Positions 5,409 through 5,796 of a DNA stretch of 5,796 nucleotides are shown here, in pieces (position 1 is the stretch's first letter; each line of letters opens with the position of its first letter). The stretch is taken from assembly GCA_934725795.1 (NCBI GenBank), contig CAKVCF010000040.1, positions 1-5,796 on the forward strand. Direction: 5' to 3'. Under the pieces are notes generated by a model, which saw only the letters and a program-made list of their open reading frames with translations, was not told the origin of the DNA and ran no database searches. A program made the position numbers and the translations under genes. The stretch is from an uncultured Clostridia bacterium. Its GTDB lineage: Bacteria > Bacillota > Clostridia > Christensenellales > UBA1242.

Positions 5409-5796
5409 ATGATAGAAAATTTAATGACAAGTGAAGAGTTTGATAAGTCAATCAAAACTGATAAAAACTTTGCACCAAAGCAAAATGTTTTAGGTAAAAA
5501 CAAATCAAACAAACAAAAAAATGCAATATCAACTGGCAATAAACCAGCACATGTTGTAACAAAATCAAATGCAAAAAATGATAGCCAAAATTCTACAAAG
5601 GCAGAAAAATCTGTGCAATCAAAACAAAAATCTGCATCAAAGCAACATAGTGGTCAAGTTAGGGCACAAAACAAGCAAGCAACACAAAAATTGCTTAAAG
5701 AAATTGATGCTGCAACAGTTGAAAATAACGATGTCAATGCACTTGCAGATGTGCTTAATCTTGCTGAAAATCAAATTGAATTGCCTGAAAACGCCA
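5409..5796 (+). CDS. Hypothetical protein, Lys/Gln/Asn/Ser-rich N-terminus, runs off the window
   Basis: An open frame starts at ATG 5409 behind a near-ideal Shine-Dalgarno AAAGGAG (5397-5403, five-base spacing) and continues without a stop for 129 codons to the window edge. The good ribosome site, the upstream extended -10 promoter and the long open frame in very AT-rich DNA support a real gene. I do not recognise the protein. Residues about 15-92 are a low-complexity, basic, polar stretch (Lys, Gln, Asn, Ser, Ala, Thr), probably disordered. Residues about 91-129 (KQATQKLLKEIDAATVENND, then ALADVLNLAENQIELPEN) are more acidic and likely helical, perhaps the start of a folded domain. There is no signal peptide or membrane segment in the visible part. 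A basic disordered tail suggests nucleic-acid or ribosome binding, but that is a guess. Confidence 0.75.
   Translation, partial: MIENLMTSEEFDKSIKTDKNFAPKQNVLGKNKSNKQKNAISTGNKPAHVVTKSNAKNDSQNSTKAEKSVQSKQKSASKQHSGQVRAQNKQATQKLLKEIDAATVENNDVNALADVLNLAENQIELPENA

Overview
The window is AT-rich DNA with standard-code stops. TAG, TAA and TGA all end genes, and tryptophan is always TGG in the two long genes. The Shine-Dalgarno sites are purine-rich (AAAGGAG type), most transcripts end in hairpin-plus-T-tract terminators, and the promoter candidates resemble the sigma-A consensus. Together with the fused ABC exporter and the M16 peptidase, this points to a low-GC Gram-positive bacterium (Bacillota or a relative). 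The exact lineage cannot be read from the sequence.

Layout, left to right. Positions 1-67 are the 3' part of a tRNA-His gene, followed by two tandem hairpins; the second is a good Rho-independent terminator. On the minus strand, 131-346 is the C-terminal stub of a tyrosine recombinase (phage/ICE-type integrase) pointing at the tRNA. This is the arrangement expected where an element once integrated at a tRNA 3' end. The 347-711 gap holds a nested inverted repeat overlapping a TTGACA promoter. Next comes a complete 847-residue MacB-like ABC exporter subunit, with ATPase and FtsX-type permease in one chain (712-3255). Its last 49 coding bases plus 5 more are exactly repeated 128 bp downstream, before a terminator at 3433-3458. 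An M16 zinc metallopeptidase follows (best start 3560, ending 4840), with its terminator at 4953-5003. The 3' arm of that terminator contains the -35 box of a strong promoter. The promoter appears to drive a lysine/glutamine/asparagine-rich protein of unknown function that starts at 5409 behind a long leader and runs off the window.

The three plus-strand protein genes look like separate transcription units, each with its own terminator or promoter, rather than one operon, and no shared pathway is evident. I found no CRISPR array, insertion sequence or defence gene set. I do not see a convincing new multi-gene system. The most checkable oddities are the 54-bp duplication of the ABC gene tail, the integrase stub beside tRNA-His, the nested palindrome before the exporter, the terminator/promoter overlap, and the unrecognised low-complexity protein at the right edge.
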